DNA from: Cryobacterium glaciale
GTDB lineage: Bacteria; Actinomycetota; Actinomycetes; Actinomycetales; Microbacteriaceae
Direction: 5' to 3'
Assembly (NCBI RefSeq): GCF_004402535.1
Contig: NZ_SOEY01000034.1
Location: 1-64,000, forward strand
DNA: 64,000 nucleotides
A program made the translations under genes and the position numbers. The notes below the pieces were generated by a model. That model was not told where the DNA came from. It worked only from the letters and a program-made list of their open reading frames with translations, and did no database searches. Positions 51,798 to 60,275 of this stretch are shown here, one piece after another; within the stretch, counting starts at the first letter, position 1; each line of letters starts with the position of its first letter.

Positions 51798-52569
51798 TGC
51801 GTCGAATCTCCTCTCGCAGCTGGTCGGTGATCTCGTCGCCCAGACGGGCGACTTCGGGGGATTCGATGCGGCGTGAGCCGGTGTCGGTGATGGTCCACTC
51901 GTTGACGATGCGCCCGGGGCGCGACGACATCAGGAGGATGCGTTGCCCCAACCGGGCGGCCTCCCGCACGTTGTGGGTGACGAAAACAATGGTGCGGCCG
52001 GTTTGGCGCCAGACCCGTTCCAGTTCCTCGTGCAGCAGGTCGCGGGTGATGGCGTCGAGCGCGGCGAACGGTTCGTCCATGAGCAGCACCTTGCGGTCCT
52101 GCGCGAGCGAGCGCGCGAGGGCGACGCGTTGACGCATGCCGCCGGAGAGTTCGTGGGGACGTTTGTCGGCGGCATCGGCGAGGTTGACCAGGTCGAGCAG
52201 TTCCAGGGCGGCACCGCTACGTTCCTTGCGGGGCACCCCGCCCAGCTTGAGGGCGAGCTCCACATTGCGACCGGCGGTCAGCCACGGAAACAGGGCCGCG
52301 TCCTGGAACATGACGGCGGCCTTGCCGCTCGCCACGGTGACGGAGCCCTCGGTCGGCTTCTCCAGACCGGCAATGATGTTCAGCAGCGTGGACTTGCCGC
52401 ACCCGCTCGCACCGAGCAGGCAGACGAACTGGCCGGCCTCGATCGACAGGTTGATGTCGTCGAGCACGAGCGGTCCGGTGCCGTAACGCTTGCCGAGGGC
52501 GTCGATCGTGATCGCTGCCGGCCCGACCCCAGCAGTGGTCGGGGCTGTGGCAACAGACACGTTGGTCAC
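51787..52569 (-). CDS. ABC transporter ATP-binding protein, SsuB type
   Basis: A 260-residue ATPase. Walker A: LLGASGCGKSTLLNII; Q-loop: VMFQDAALFPWLTAGRNV; signature: LSGGMRQRVALARSL; Walker B: LLMDEPFAALDAITR; H-loop: FVTHNVREA. The QDAALFPWL form is typical of SsuB/TauB/NrtD. GTG 52569 overlaps the cysN stop in GTGA, so importer and activating enzyme are made together. It energises the permease that follows. Confidence 0.92.
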   Translation of the reverse strand: MTNVSVATAPTTAGVGPAAITIDALGKRYGTGPLVLDDINLSIEAGQFVCLLGASGCGKSTLLNIIAGLEKPTEGSVTVASGKAAVMFQDAALFPWLTAGRNVELALKLGGVPRKERSGAALELLDLVNLADAADKRPHELSGGMRQRVALARSLAQDRKVLLMDEPFAALDAITRDLLHEELERVWRQTGRTIVFVTHNVREAARLGQRILLMSSRPGRIVNEWTITDTGSRRIESPEVARLGDEITDQLREEIRRNAA

Positions 52570-53978
52570 GGCGACACTTCCGACCCGGCGCCGGAGCCGT
52601 CGCCGGCGCGGGTGGGCTCGCCGGGCGCGGTCACGATGCCGGCGGCCAGGGTCGCGCCGTCCTGCGGGTGGATCACCAGGAACGCGCCCGAGCGGCGGTT
52701 CTGCGTGTAACGCTCAACGGGCAGATCGCGCGACAAGCGGATGCTCGCCTGCCCGATGTCGTTCACGGCGAGGGCCGTGGCGGGTTCCACGCCGAGCGTC
52801 GTCAGGTCGAGCCGGCCGGTGACCGCGCTGACCAGGGCCTGCACGACGGTCGTGCCGAACTTTACGAGAACGCGGGCGCCCGGTGCGAGTGGGCGCGGGT
52901 CGAGCCAGAACAGGTCGGCCTCGAGGGTGCGGGTGACCGGTGGCAGGGTGTCGGCGGCCGCGATCACGGCGCCGCGGGCAATGTCGAGGTCGTCGGCCAG
53001 GCGCAGCGCGATCGACTGAGGCGCGAAGGCCTCGTCGAGGGCGACCCCGGCGAAGTCGATGCCGGTGACGGTGCTGGTGCCGCCGCCGGGCTCGACGGTG
53101 ACGGTGTCGCCGACCTTGATGCTGCCGCTCGCGACCTGCCCGGCGTAGGCCCGGTAGTCGCGGAAGGAGTCGGCGAGCTCCGGGGCGACGACGACCGCGC
53201 CCTGCGGGCGCAGCACGAGCTGCACGGGCAGGCGGAACGCCTCGGTGGCTCGGCCCGAATCGTCGAGATCATCGATCACGGTGAGGGTTTCGAGCAGTTC
53301 GAGCAGGCTCGGCCCGTCATACCAGGGGGTGCGCTCGGAGCGGTCAACGACGTTGTCTCCGGCAAGGGCCGACACGGGAATCACCAGCACGTCGGCGATT
53401 CCGAGTTCGGCGGTGACCAGACGAACGGATGCCTCAACCGCCCGGTAGGCGGCCTCGTCGTAGTCCAGCAGGTCGATCTTGTTGACCGCGACGATCACGT
53501 GCGGCACGCGCAGCAGGGCGACGACGCTGAGGTGCCGGCGGGTCTGCTCGAGCACACCCTTGCGGGCGTCGATGAGCATGATGACGGCATCCGCTGTGGT
53601 GGCGCCGGTGACCATGTTGCGGGTGTACTGCACGTGGCCGGGGCAGTCGGCGAGGATGAAGGAGCGGACCGGTGTCGCGAAGTAGCGGTAGGCCACGTCG
53701 ATGGTGATGCCCTGTTCGCGTTCGGCGCGCAGGCCGTCGGTCAACAGCGCAAAGTCGATGCCGCCGCTTTCGCCGCCGAAGCCGCGCTCGGTCGAGGTGC
53801 GGGTGACCGCTTCCAGCTGGTCGGCGAGGATGGCCTTGGAATCGTGCAGCAGCCGGCCCACGAGGGTGGACTTGCCGTCGTCGACCGAGCCGGCCGTTGC
53901 GAAACGAAACAGGGTGCCTTCGGGAGCAGAAACGACGGCCTCCGTGGCGAGGTTCTGGGTGTCAATGGTGAGGGTCAT
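52566..53978 (-). CDS. cysN: Sulfate adenylyltransferase subunit 1 (GTPase)
   Basis: A 470-residue EF-Tu-like GTPase that drives ATP sulfurylase (CysDN) in making adenosine phosphosulfate. G1 motif: GSVDDGKSTLVGRLL; G3: DCPGHVQY; G4: NKIDLLD. It has no fused CysC (APS kinase) domain, and with the iron-sulfur type CysH no kinase is needed. Its start lies three bases after the lipoprotein gene, which separates it from cysD; the two are normally adjacent. The last ~30 residues are Gly/Ala/Pro-rich. Confidence 0.95.
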   Translation of the reverse strand: MTLTIDTQNLATEAVVSAPEGTLFRFATAGSVDDGKSTLVGRLLHDSKAILADQLEAVTRTSTERGFGGESGGIDFALLTDGLRAEREQGITIDVAYRYFATPVRSFILADCPGHVQYTRNMVTGATTADAVIMLIDARKGVLEQTRRHLSVVALLRVPHVIVAVNKIDLLDYDEAAYRAVEASVRLVTAELGIADVLVIPVSALAGDNVVDRSERTPWYDGPSLLELLETLTVIDDLDDSGRATEAFRLPVQLVLRPQGAVVVAPELADSFRDYRAYAGQVASGSIKVGDTVTVEPGGGTSTVTGIDFAGVALDEAFAPQSIALRLADDLDIARGAVIAAADTLPPVTRTLEADLFWLDPRPLAPGARVLVKFGTTVVQALVSAVTGRLDLTTLGVEPATALAVNDIGQASIRLSRDLPVERYTQNRRSGAFLVIHPQDGATLAAGIVTAPGEPTRAGDGSGAGSEVSP

Positions 53979-53981
53979 CTG

Positions 53982-55043
53982 TTATTCCGTTCCCAATCCG
54001 CCGGCCGAGACCGGTTCTTCTGTGCGTTCCGCGAGTACGGCATTGAGCAGGGCCACGTTGAACAGTCCGTCCAGGTCGCCGTCCTTGCCGATGCCGGCCT
54101 TGACCGCCTCGGCGAGCGAGACCGGAAAGGTGGCGGCCAGCGGGTCGACATTGAACTTCACTTCGGTCAGGGCGCGGGCCAGCACGTCGTCGGCGAGTGC
54201 CTTGCCGGTGTCGGCCTTGAGCTTCGCGTTGATGACCGTCGCGGCCTCGGCCGGGTTCTCGGTGAGCCAGTCGACGGCTGTGACATGGCCCTCCAAGAGC
54301 GCCTGGACTGTGTCGGGGTGCTCCTCGAGAAAAGCCTTGCGCACGAGCAGCACGGTGGTCGGAAAGTCGCCGTTCTCCCACCGGGAGGCTTCGTTCACGA
54401 GAACGTGACCGTCGGCTTCGAGCAGCAGGCGGGACACCCAGGGTTCCGGGAGCCAGGCACCGTCGATCTTGCCGCTCTGAAACAGCGTCAGTGTCTGCGC
54501 GTTGTCGGTGGGAGCCACGGTGACGTCGCCGCCGCCGGTCGTGCTGGTCTCGTAGCCTTCATCGCCGAGCCAGGAGCGCAGGGCGACATCCTGGGTGTTG
54601 CCGAGCTGCGGGGTGGCGAGGATGGTGCCGGCCAGGTCGGCCGGGCTGTCGATGCCGTCCCGCACGACGAGTGCAGCGCCGCCGCTCGCTGCTCCGGCCA
54701 CGATGACGGCGGACTGGCCGCCGCTCTGCACGAAGGTGTTTACGGCCGGGCTCGGACCGATGTAGGCGGCGTCGATGGCACCGGCGCTGAGCGCTTCAAC
54801 GGCGGCCGGGCCGGCGTTGAAGGTCTGGGTGGTCAGCGTCGTATCGCCGAGGGCGTCGTCGAAGAAACCGTTCTGTACTCCGACGAGTGCCGCGGCGTGG
54901 GTGACGTTGTCGAAGTAGCCCAGCCGCAGTTCGGCGGCGGGTCCCTGGTCGGTGGCGGGCTCGGTGCTGACCGTGGCGGCGCATCCGCTCACAAGAAGGG
55001 CGGTTCCCAGCATGAGGGCGCCCAAACGTAGCGAGGTCTTCAT
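53982..55043 (-). CDS. ABC transporter substrate-binding lipoprotein, SsuA/NMT1 type
   Basis: A 353-residue lipoprotein with signal peptide and lipobox LLVSGCAAT (Cys at about residue 21). The binding domain starts LRLGYFDNVTHAAALVG and contains AGPAAVEALSAGAIDAAYIG and GAWLPEPWVSRLL, typical of sulfonate/nitrate/taurine binders. The ATG 55043 shares a base with the cysD stop, with AGGAAGGA upstream. It is inserted between cysD and cysN, so the importer's parts are split around cysN. Ligand unproven: sulfonate by family, sulfate by context. Confidence 0.9.
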   Translation of the reverse strand: MKTSLRLGALMLGTALLVSGCAATVSTEPATDQGPAAELRLGYFDNVTHAAALVGVQNGFFDDALGDTTLTTQTFNAGPAAVEALSAGAIDAAYIGPSPAVNTFVQSGGQSAVIVAGAASGGAALVVRDGIDSPADLAGTILATPQLGNTQDVALRSWLGDEGYETSTTGGGDVTVAPTDNAQTLTLFQSGKIDGAWLPEPWVSRLLLEADGHVLVNEASRWENGDFPTTVLLVRKAFLEEHPDTVQALLEGHVTAVDWLTENPAEAATVINAKLKADTGKALADDVLARALTEVKFNVDPLAATFPVSLAEAVKAGIGKDGDLDGLFNVALLNAVLAERTEEPVSAGGLGTE

Positions 55044-55951
55044 CAGAAATATCCTTCCTTCTTGCGGTCTTCCATGGCGGCCTCGGAGATGCGGTCGTCG
55101 GCGCGGGTTGCGCCTCGTTCGGTGATGGTGCTCACGCCGACCTCGCGCACGACATCGGCAACGGATGCCGCGGCCGAGTCGACCGCGCCGGTGCAGCTCA
55201 TGTCGCCCACCGTGCGGTACCGCACGGTGCGCAGTTCGATGATTTCGTTGGCCCTCGCCGGGCTGACCGGGCTGACGGCGCGCCACATGTTGTCGCGACG
55301 GTAGACCTCACGCTCGTGGGCGTAGTAGAGCGGGGGCAGTTCGATGTTCTCGCGTTCGATGTAACGCCAGACGTTGAGTTCGGTCCAGTTGCTGATCGGG
55401 AAGGCGCGCACATGCTGGCCCACGGTGTGGCGGCCGTTGTAGAGGTTCCACAGCTCTGGGCGCTGGTTGCGCGGGTCCCACTGGCCGAATTCGTCGCGCA
55501 GCGAAAGGATGCGCTCCTTGGCCCTGGCCTTGTCTTCGTCGCGGCGGGCGCCGCCGAAGACGGCGTCGTGCCGGCCAGCCGCGATCGCGTCGAGCAGCGG
55601 CAGGGTCTGCAGCGGGTTGCGGGTGCCGTCGGCGCGCTCGGCGAGCCGGCCGTCATCGATGTAGTCCTGCACCTTGGCGACGACGAGGCGCACCCCATGG
55701 GCCGCAACGGTTTTGTCGCGAAACTCGAGCACCTCGGGAAAGTTGTGCCCGGTGTCCACGTGCAGCAGCGAGAACGGAATCTTGCCCGGCCAGAACGCCT
55801 TCGCGGCGAGGTGCAGCACCACGACCGAGTCCTTGCCGCCGGAGAACAGCAGCACGGGGCGTTCGAATTCGGCGACGACCTCGCGAATGATGTGGATCGC
55901 TTCGCTCTCGAGCACGTCGAGTTCGGAGAGGCGGTGGGTTGCAGTGGTCAT
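55043..55951 (-). CDS. cysD: Sulfate adenylyltransferase subunit 2
   Basis: A 302-residue PP-loop ATP pyrophosphatase, the catalytic subunit of ATP sulfurylase. PP motif: LLFSGGKDSVVVLHLA; then LLHVDTGHNFPEVLEFRD, FGGARRDEDKARAKERILS and SNWTELNVWRYIERENIELP. The end AAMEDRKKEGYF is the universal CysD tail. The start ATG 55951 overlaps the cysH stop (ATGA). Confidence 0.96.
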   Translation of the reverse strand: MTTATHRLSELDVLESEAIHIIREVVAEFERPVLLFSGGKDSVVVLHLAAKAFWPGKIPFSLLHVDTGHNFPEVLEFRDKTVAAHGVRLVVAKVQDYIDDGRLAERADGTRNPLQTLPLLDAIAAGRHDAVFGGARRDEDKARAKERILSLRDEFGQWDPRNQRPELWNLYNGRHTVGQHVRAFPISNWTELNVWRYIERENIELPPLYYAHEREVYRRDNMWRAVSPVSPARANEIIELRTVRYRTVGDMSCTGAVDSAAASVADVVREVGVSTITERGATRADDRISEAAMEDRKKEGYF

Positions 55952-56733
55952 AGGTGGAGCCCGCATTCTGTCTTCTCGAGGGTGGCCCAGCGGCCGGAAC
56001 GGGGATCGGCACCCGCCGCGACGGGCTGGGTGCAGGGGGCACAACCGATGGAGGGATAGCCCTGGGAGAGCAGCGCGTTCACCGGAACCTCATGTTGGGT
56101 GGCGTAGTCCATGAGCTCGTCGTAGCTCCAGGCGGCGACCGGGTTCACCTTCACCAGGCCGTTGCGTTCGTCCCAGGTCACCAACGGCGTGTTGGCGCGG
56201 GTGGGCGCTTCGTCGCGGCGCACACCGGTGAACCACAGCTCGTAGCCGCCGAGGGAGCGCTGCAACGGTTCGACCTTGCGCATCGCGCAGCAGGCGGTGG
56301 CATCGCGCGCGAACAGCTCGGCGCCATGCAGGGCGTCCTGCTCCGGGACCGTCGTGAGCGGCAGCACGTCGACGACGGTGACCGGCAGGGCGGCCGCGAC
56401 AGCGTCGCGGGTCTCATAGGTCTCATCGAAGTGATAACCGGTGTCGAGAAAGAGCACGTCGACTCCGGGCAGCTGCTGCGACACGATCTCGGGCAGCACC
56501 GCGTCGGCCATGGAGCAGGCTACGGCCACGGTGTCGGGGCTGAAGTTGCGGGCGACCCAGGCGACGACCTCGGCGGCGGTGGCCTCACGGCCGTTCGCTG
56601 CGGCGGCCGCTTCAAGTTCGGCCGACCCGGCTTCGGCGAGCGCCTGCAGCTCGGCGGCCGGTCGGCGCGGCGGCAAGACACGGGCGGGGGCAGCGGATGC
56701 TGCTGCTCGCGCGTTCAGGTTGATGGCGCTCAT
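55948..56733 (-). CDS. cysH: Adenylyl-sulfate (APS) reductase, iron-sulfur type
   Basis: A 261-residue thioredoxin-dependent reductase that turns activated sulfate into sulfite. The cluster-binding cysteines are in ATACCAMRKVEPL and GCAPCTQPV, the CC...CxxC pattern of APS-specific enzymes. The catalytic Cys is in TECGLHL at the very C-terminus. The PP-loop region is VACSMADAVLPEIV. The first ~40 residues are Ala-rich and not conserved. It overlaps both the sulfite reductase and cysD by four bases. No APS kinase is needed with this type. Confidence 0.95.
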   Translation of the reverse strand: MSAINLNARAAASAAPARVLPPRRPAAELQALAEAGSAELEAAAAANGREATAAEVVAWVARNFSPDTVAVACSMADAVLPEIVSQQLPGVDVLFLDTGYHFDETYETRDAVAAALPVTVVDVLPLTTVPEQDALHGAELFARDATACCAMRKVEPLQRSLGGYELWFTGVRRDEAPTRANTPLVTWDERNGLVKVNPVAAWSYDELMDYATQHEVPVNALLSQGYPSIGCAPCTQPVAAGADPRSGRWATLEKTECGLHL

Positions 56734-58484
56734 GTGAGGTCCTCCTCATCGGCGCGGTGCGCCCACTGGGCAAAGGTTTCGTCGGTGTCGGCGGCGCGGG
56801 CGGCCAGGAAACGGCGCACGAGACGTTCAACGTAGTCGGCGAGGTCGTCGGCGGTCACCTTGAGGCCGCGCACGGTGCGGCCGAGGCCGGCCTCGTCGCG
56901 GTCGACGGAGGCGAGGCCGCCGCCGAGGTGCACCTGGAAGCCGGGGGTGGAGCCGCCATTGCCGTCGGGCAGCAGCTGGCCCTTGAGCCCGATGTCCGCG
57001 GTCTGGATGCGGGCGCAGGAGTTGGGGCATCCGTTCACGTGCAGGGTGATCGGGTGCGGGGCGTCGATGTCGGCGAGGCGCTTCTCGAGCTCGAGGATGG
57101 CATCCGTTGCCGACTGCTTGGTCTCGACGATGGCGAGCTTGCAGAATTCGATACCGGTGCAGGCCACGGTCGAGCGGCGGAACAGGCTCGGGCGGGCCGA
57201 GAGGCCGATCTCATCGAGGGCCGTGATGAGCGGTTCCACGTGCTCTTCGGCCACGTCGAGCACCACGATCTTCTGATGCGGGGTCGTGCGCAGGCGGGTC
57301 GAGCCGTGGGCTTCGAGCAAGTCGGCGAGCCTGATCAGGGTCTGGCCGGAGACGCGGCCGACGAAGGGGGCAACGCCGATGTAGAAACGGCCGTCCTTCT
57401 GCTTGTGCACGCCGATGTGGTCGCCCTGCGTCTTCGGGCGGGGAGCGGCGGGGCCGTCGGGCAGGGTGTAACCGAGATATTCGTCTTCGAGAATACGACG
57501 GAACTTCTCCGGTCCCCACTCGGCGAGCAGAAACTTCAGGCGTGCCTTGCCGCGCAGACGGCGGTAGCCGTAGTCCCGAAAGATGGAGGCGACGCCGCGC
57601 CAGACCTCGGACACTCGGTCTTCGGCGACGAACGCGCCGAGGCGTTCGGCCAGGCGCGGGGTGGTGCTGAGCGCTCCGCCGACCCAGAGGTCGTAGCCGA
57701 TACCCAGTTCGGGGTGTTCGAGCGCGACGAGGCCGATGTCGTTGATCTCGTGCACGACGTCCTGGCTGGGGTGGCCGGTGATGGCGGTTTTGAACTTGCG
57801 GGGCAGGTTGGCGAATTCGTCGGTGCCGAGGAACTTGCGGGCGAGCTCGTTGATGGACTCGGTGGGGTCGATGAGTTCGTCGGCGGCGATGCCGGCAACG
57901 GGGGAGCCGAGGAACACGCGCGGCACGTCGCCGCAGGCCTGGGTGGTTTCGAGACCGACGGCTTCGAGGCGGCGCCAGATTTCGGGCATGTCCTCGATCT
58001 GGATCCAGTGCAGCTGAATGTTCTGGCGGTCGGTGATGTCGGCGGTGTCGCGGCCGAAGTCGCGGGACACCTCGCCGATCACCCTGGTTTGTTCGGTGCT
58101 GAGCTGGCCGCCGTCGATGCGCACGCGCAGCATGAAGTAGCGGTCTTCGAGCTCCTCGGGTTCGAGGGTGGCGGTCTTGCCGCCGTCGATGCCGGGCTTG
58201 CGCTGCGTGTAGAGGCCCCACCAGCGAAAGCGGCCGTGCAGGTCGGTGCCGTCGATCGAGTCGAAGCCCTCTTTGGAGTAGATCTGTTCGATGCGGCCGC
58301 GCACGGCGAGGCCGTTGTCGACCTGCTTCCAGACCTCGTTGCCGTTGAGCGGTTCGGTGCCGTCGATCTTCCACTGGCCGTTCGGGCGGGTCGACGGCCG
58401 CGGCGGTCGGGCGGCGGGCAGCTTGGCTGCTGCCGGTGCGTTCGCGGCCGCAGTGCTGTGCACCGTCTCGGTTTCGTTCGGCAC
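56730..58484 (-). CDS. sir: Ferredoxin-dependent sulfite/nitrite reductase (sulfite reductase by context)
   Basis: A 584-residue siroheme enzyme reducing sulfite to sulfide with six electrons. The iron-sulfur/siroheme cysteines lie in TVACTGIEFCKLA and HVNGCPNSCARIQ. Two ferredoxin-like/siroheme repeats are visible, each starting near residues 130 and 370. Sulfite rather than nitrite is assigned from the cys neighbours and the ferredoxin system at the operon end. GTG 58484 is chosen: GGGAG lies six bases upstream, and the likely -10 box (58548-58543) overlaps the longer start at 58544. The first ~60 residues are low-complexity. Confidence 0.92.
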   Translation of the reverse strand: MPNETETVHSTAAANAPAAAKLPAARPPRPSTRPNGQWKIDGTEPLNGNEVWKQVDNGLAVRGRIEQIYSKEGFDSIDGTDLHGRFRWWGLYTQRKPGIDGGKTATLEPEELEDRYFMLRVRIDGGQLSTEQTRVIGEVSRDFGRDTADITDRQNIQLHWIQIEDMPEIWRRLEAVGLETTQACGDVPRVFLGSPVAGIAADELIDPTESINELARKFLGTDEFANLPRKFKTAITGHPSQDVVHEINDIGLVALEHPELGIGYDLWVGGALSTTPRLAERLGAFVAEDRVSEVWRGVASIFRDYGYRRLRGKARLKFLLAEWGPEKFRRILEDEYLGYTLPDGPAAPRPKTQGDHIGVHKQKDGRFYIGVAPFVGRVSGQTLIRLADLLEAHGSTRLRTTPHQKIVVLDVAEEHVEPLITALDEIGLSARPSLFRRSTVACTGIEFCKLAIVETKQSATDAILELEKRLADIDAPHPITLHVNGCPNSCARIQTADIGLKGQLLPDGNGGSTPGFQVHLGGGLASVDRDEAGLGRTVRGLKVTADDLADYVERLVRRFLAARAADTDETFAQWAHRADEEDLT

Positions 58485-58786
58485 GTCGGGCTCCCTCGGT
58501 TCGCGGCGCCGCCCCGGTTTACGAACCGAAGCAACGACACTCACGCTACTGCGCCGCGCGAACAGGGGGTGCAGTGAGGGTCATGTGCTGTCACACACTG
58601 TCACGCGGCGTCACACAGGTTGCGGGGCAGGCCACGAGTGTTCGGCGATAACCGGCCGAACGGCGGCCGGCGGATGCCTGCAGGAGGGTACTGCGGGCAT
58701 CCGCTTGTCGGGCGCTCCGCCCAAGCAACGCCGGGCTCGCGCCTTTCCCCGCGCCGAACCCCGTGACACCCCCGTAGGCTAGGGAC
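58485..58786. other. Divergent control region between the sulfur operon and ftsY
   Basis: About 300 bases. For the reverse strand it holds TAGCGT (58548-58543) as a -10 box and three phased GTCAC repeats (58589-58614). For the forward strand it holds TAGGCT (58775-58780), six bases before the ftsY ATG. No gene is seen inside. Confidence 0.55.
58589..58614 (-). promoter_or_regulatory. Three 10-bp phased GTCAC repeats upstream of the sulfur operon
   Basis: TGTCAC (58589), TGTCAC (58599) and CGTCAC (58609) start exactly 10 bases apart, about 40-65 bases upstream of the operon's -10 box. This is the position for an activator or cooperative repressor on one face of the helix. The regulator is not in the window. 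Confidence 0.5.
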
Positions 58787-59662
58787 ATGGCTGAACGCAC
58801 CCCCTGGTCCCTCTCCGGCGCACTGCGCGGAATGTTCGCGAAGAAGACCATCGACGCCGACACCTGGGACGACCTCGAGGATGCCCTGCTGCAGGCCGAC
58901 TTCGGTCCCACCGTCACCGACGCGGTCATCGCCGACCTGCGCGCCAAGGTCGCCAAATACAACACGACCGACCCGACCGACCTCCAGCGGATGCTCCGCG
59001 AAGGCATCGAAGAGCGCCTCTCGGTTCTCGACTCCACCCTCACACTGTCCGAGCGCCCCGCGGTTGTACTCGTCGTCGGGGTCAACGGCGTCGGCAAGAC
59101 CACGACGATCGGCAAATTCGCGAAGTTTCTCAATACCTACGGCCGGAGCGTCGTGATCGGCGCGGCCGACACGTTTCGGGCCGGGGCCGTCGAACAACTA
59201 TCGACCTGGGCCGAACGCGCCGGCGCGCAGATCGTGAAGCCGCAGATGACCGGCCAGGATCCGGCATCCGTCGCCTTTCAAACGGTCGAGAAGGCGAAGA
59301 ACGAGGGCATCGAGATCGTGCTCATCGACACCGCCGGGCGGCTGCAGACCAAGGGCGGCCTGATGGACGAGCTCACTAAGATTCGCCGCGTCGTCGAAAA
59401 GCAGGGGCCGATCGCCGAGGTGCTGCTCGTGCTCGATGCCACGACCGGCCAGAACGGGCTCGCCCAGGCCGAGGCCTTCATCGAGCACGCCGGGGTGACC
59501 GGCCTCGTGCTGACCAAGCTCGACGGTTCAGCGCGCGGCGGCTTCGTGCTGGCGGTGCAGGAGAAGACCGGCATTCCGATCAAACTGGTCGGGCAGGGTG
59601 AGGGTATCAACGACCTTACCGGTTTCACCCCGCACGTGTTCGCGCAGAAACTCGTCGGCTGA
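58787..59662 (+). CDS. ftsY: Signal recognition particle receptor FtsY
   Basis: A 291-residue SRP GTPase receptor at the membrane. The N domain is short (about residues 10-85), with no long acidic A domain. G1: LVVGVNGVGKTTTIGKFA; then ADTFRAGAVEQL; G3: LIDTAGRLQTKGGLMDEL; G4: LTKLDGSARGGF. TAGGCT six bases before ATG 58787 indicates a leaderless mRNA. It acts with Ffh, encoded at the right edge. ftsY usually follows smc; here the sulfur operon lies between. Confidence 0.95.
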   Translation: MAERTPWSLSGALRGMFAKKTIDADTWDDLEDALLQADFGPTVTDAVIADLRAKVAKYNTTDPTDLQRMLREGIEERLSVLDSTLTLSERPAVVLVVGVNGVGKTTTIGKFAKFLNTYGRSVVIGAADTFRAGAVEQLSTWAERAGAQIVKPQMTGQDPASVAFQTVEKAKNEGIEIVLIDTAGRLQTKGGLMDELTKIRRVVEKQGPIAEVLLVLDATTGQNGLAQAEAFIEHAGVTGLVLTKLDGSARGGFVLAVQEKTGIPIKLVGQGEGINDLTGFTPHVFAQKLVG

Positions 59663-59684
59663 TGAAGAACTTTAGAGGAGCACT

Positions 59685-60188
59685 ATGAGCATCGAACACG
59701 ATTTCTTCGGAATTCTCGGCGACGAAGACGAGGGCGAGGTCTACTGGTCGGATTCGGCCGAGCTCGGCGACCAGAGCGTCGAAATCGACCTCAGCTCGCC
59801 CGATGAAGATTCGGTCACCGCCGAAGCGCTCGACATTGCCGCTGCCATGATCGGCTCGATGGAGGACCTCGACTCCCAGGTGCGGGAGTCCCTCGTCGCC
59901 GACTTGTCGGCCGAGGTCTCGGTGACGAGCCAGTACATCAGTGAGCAGCTCGAGGAGATGGACCAGGAGGCGATTGAGAACGCCATCATCTGGGATTCCG
60001 GCGACCAGCAGATTGACTTTCTGCGCTCGCTGCGCCTGCAGCGCATCGGCTTTCACCCGCACCACAACGGCAGCGAGGCGCACTTCGCCGTACTCGAATA
60101 TGCCATCAGCCCCGACGACACCGACGGCCTGCTCGTCGTGACGATCGACGTGCACGGCGACACCGTACTGGTGGCCCTAGACAGCTAA
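59685..60188 (+). CDS. DUF2004-family protein
   Basis: A 167-residue acidic protein of the DUF2004 family, unknown function. It begins MSIEHDFFGILGDEDEGEVY and contains VEIDLSSPDEDS and HPHHNGSEAHFAVLEYAIS. No signal peptide or membrane segment. It lies 22 bases after ftsY with AGAGGAG upstream, so it is probably in the same transcript; ftsY-DUF2004-ffh neighbourhoods occur in related actinomycetes. A GC-rich hairpin cluster follows. Confidence 0.82.
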   Translation: MSIEHDFFGILGDEDEGEVYWSDSAELGDQSVEIDLSSPDEDSVTAEALDIAAAMIGSMEDLDSQVRESLVADLSAEVSVTSQYISEQLEEMDQEAIENAIIWDSGDQQIDFLRSLRLQRIGFHPHHNGSEAHFAVLEYAISPDDTDGLLVVTIDVHGDTVLVALDS

Positions 60189-60200
60189 CTCTTTTCTTCC

Positions 60201-60263
60201 CGGGCCCGGGCCCGGAAACCGGGCCCATGATCTATCGTGGGCCCGCTTCCCGAAGGTGGGCCC
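60201..60263. terminator. GGGCCC hairpin cluster between convergent genes
   Basis: Five GGGCCC words lie at 60202, 60208, 60221, 60239 and 60258. GGGCCCGG (60208-60215) pairs perfectly with CCGGGCCC (60219-60226) around AAA, and the other words can form further stems. No T-run follows. It probably ends transcription from both sides, or blocks read-through between the DUF2004 gene and the MFS gene. Confidence 0.55.
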
Positions 60264-60275
60264 GGAGCCCGCCGG

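Noticed and set aside
52668-55031. Forward-strand open frame of about 790 codons opposite cysN and the lipoprotein gene
   Set aside because: It spans two real genes in antisense and has no motifs; long antisense frames are common at this GC content.
56757-58577. Open frame of about 600 codons on the forward strand opposite the sulfite reductase gene
   Set aside because: It mirrors a real high-GC gene with full family motifs on the other strand. Its own product is low-complexity with no recognisable domain.
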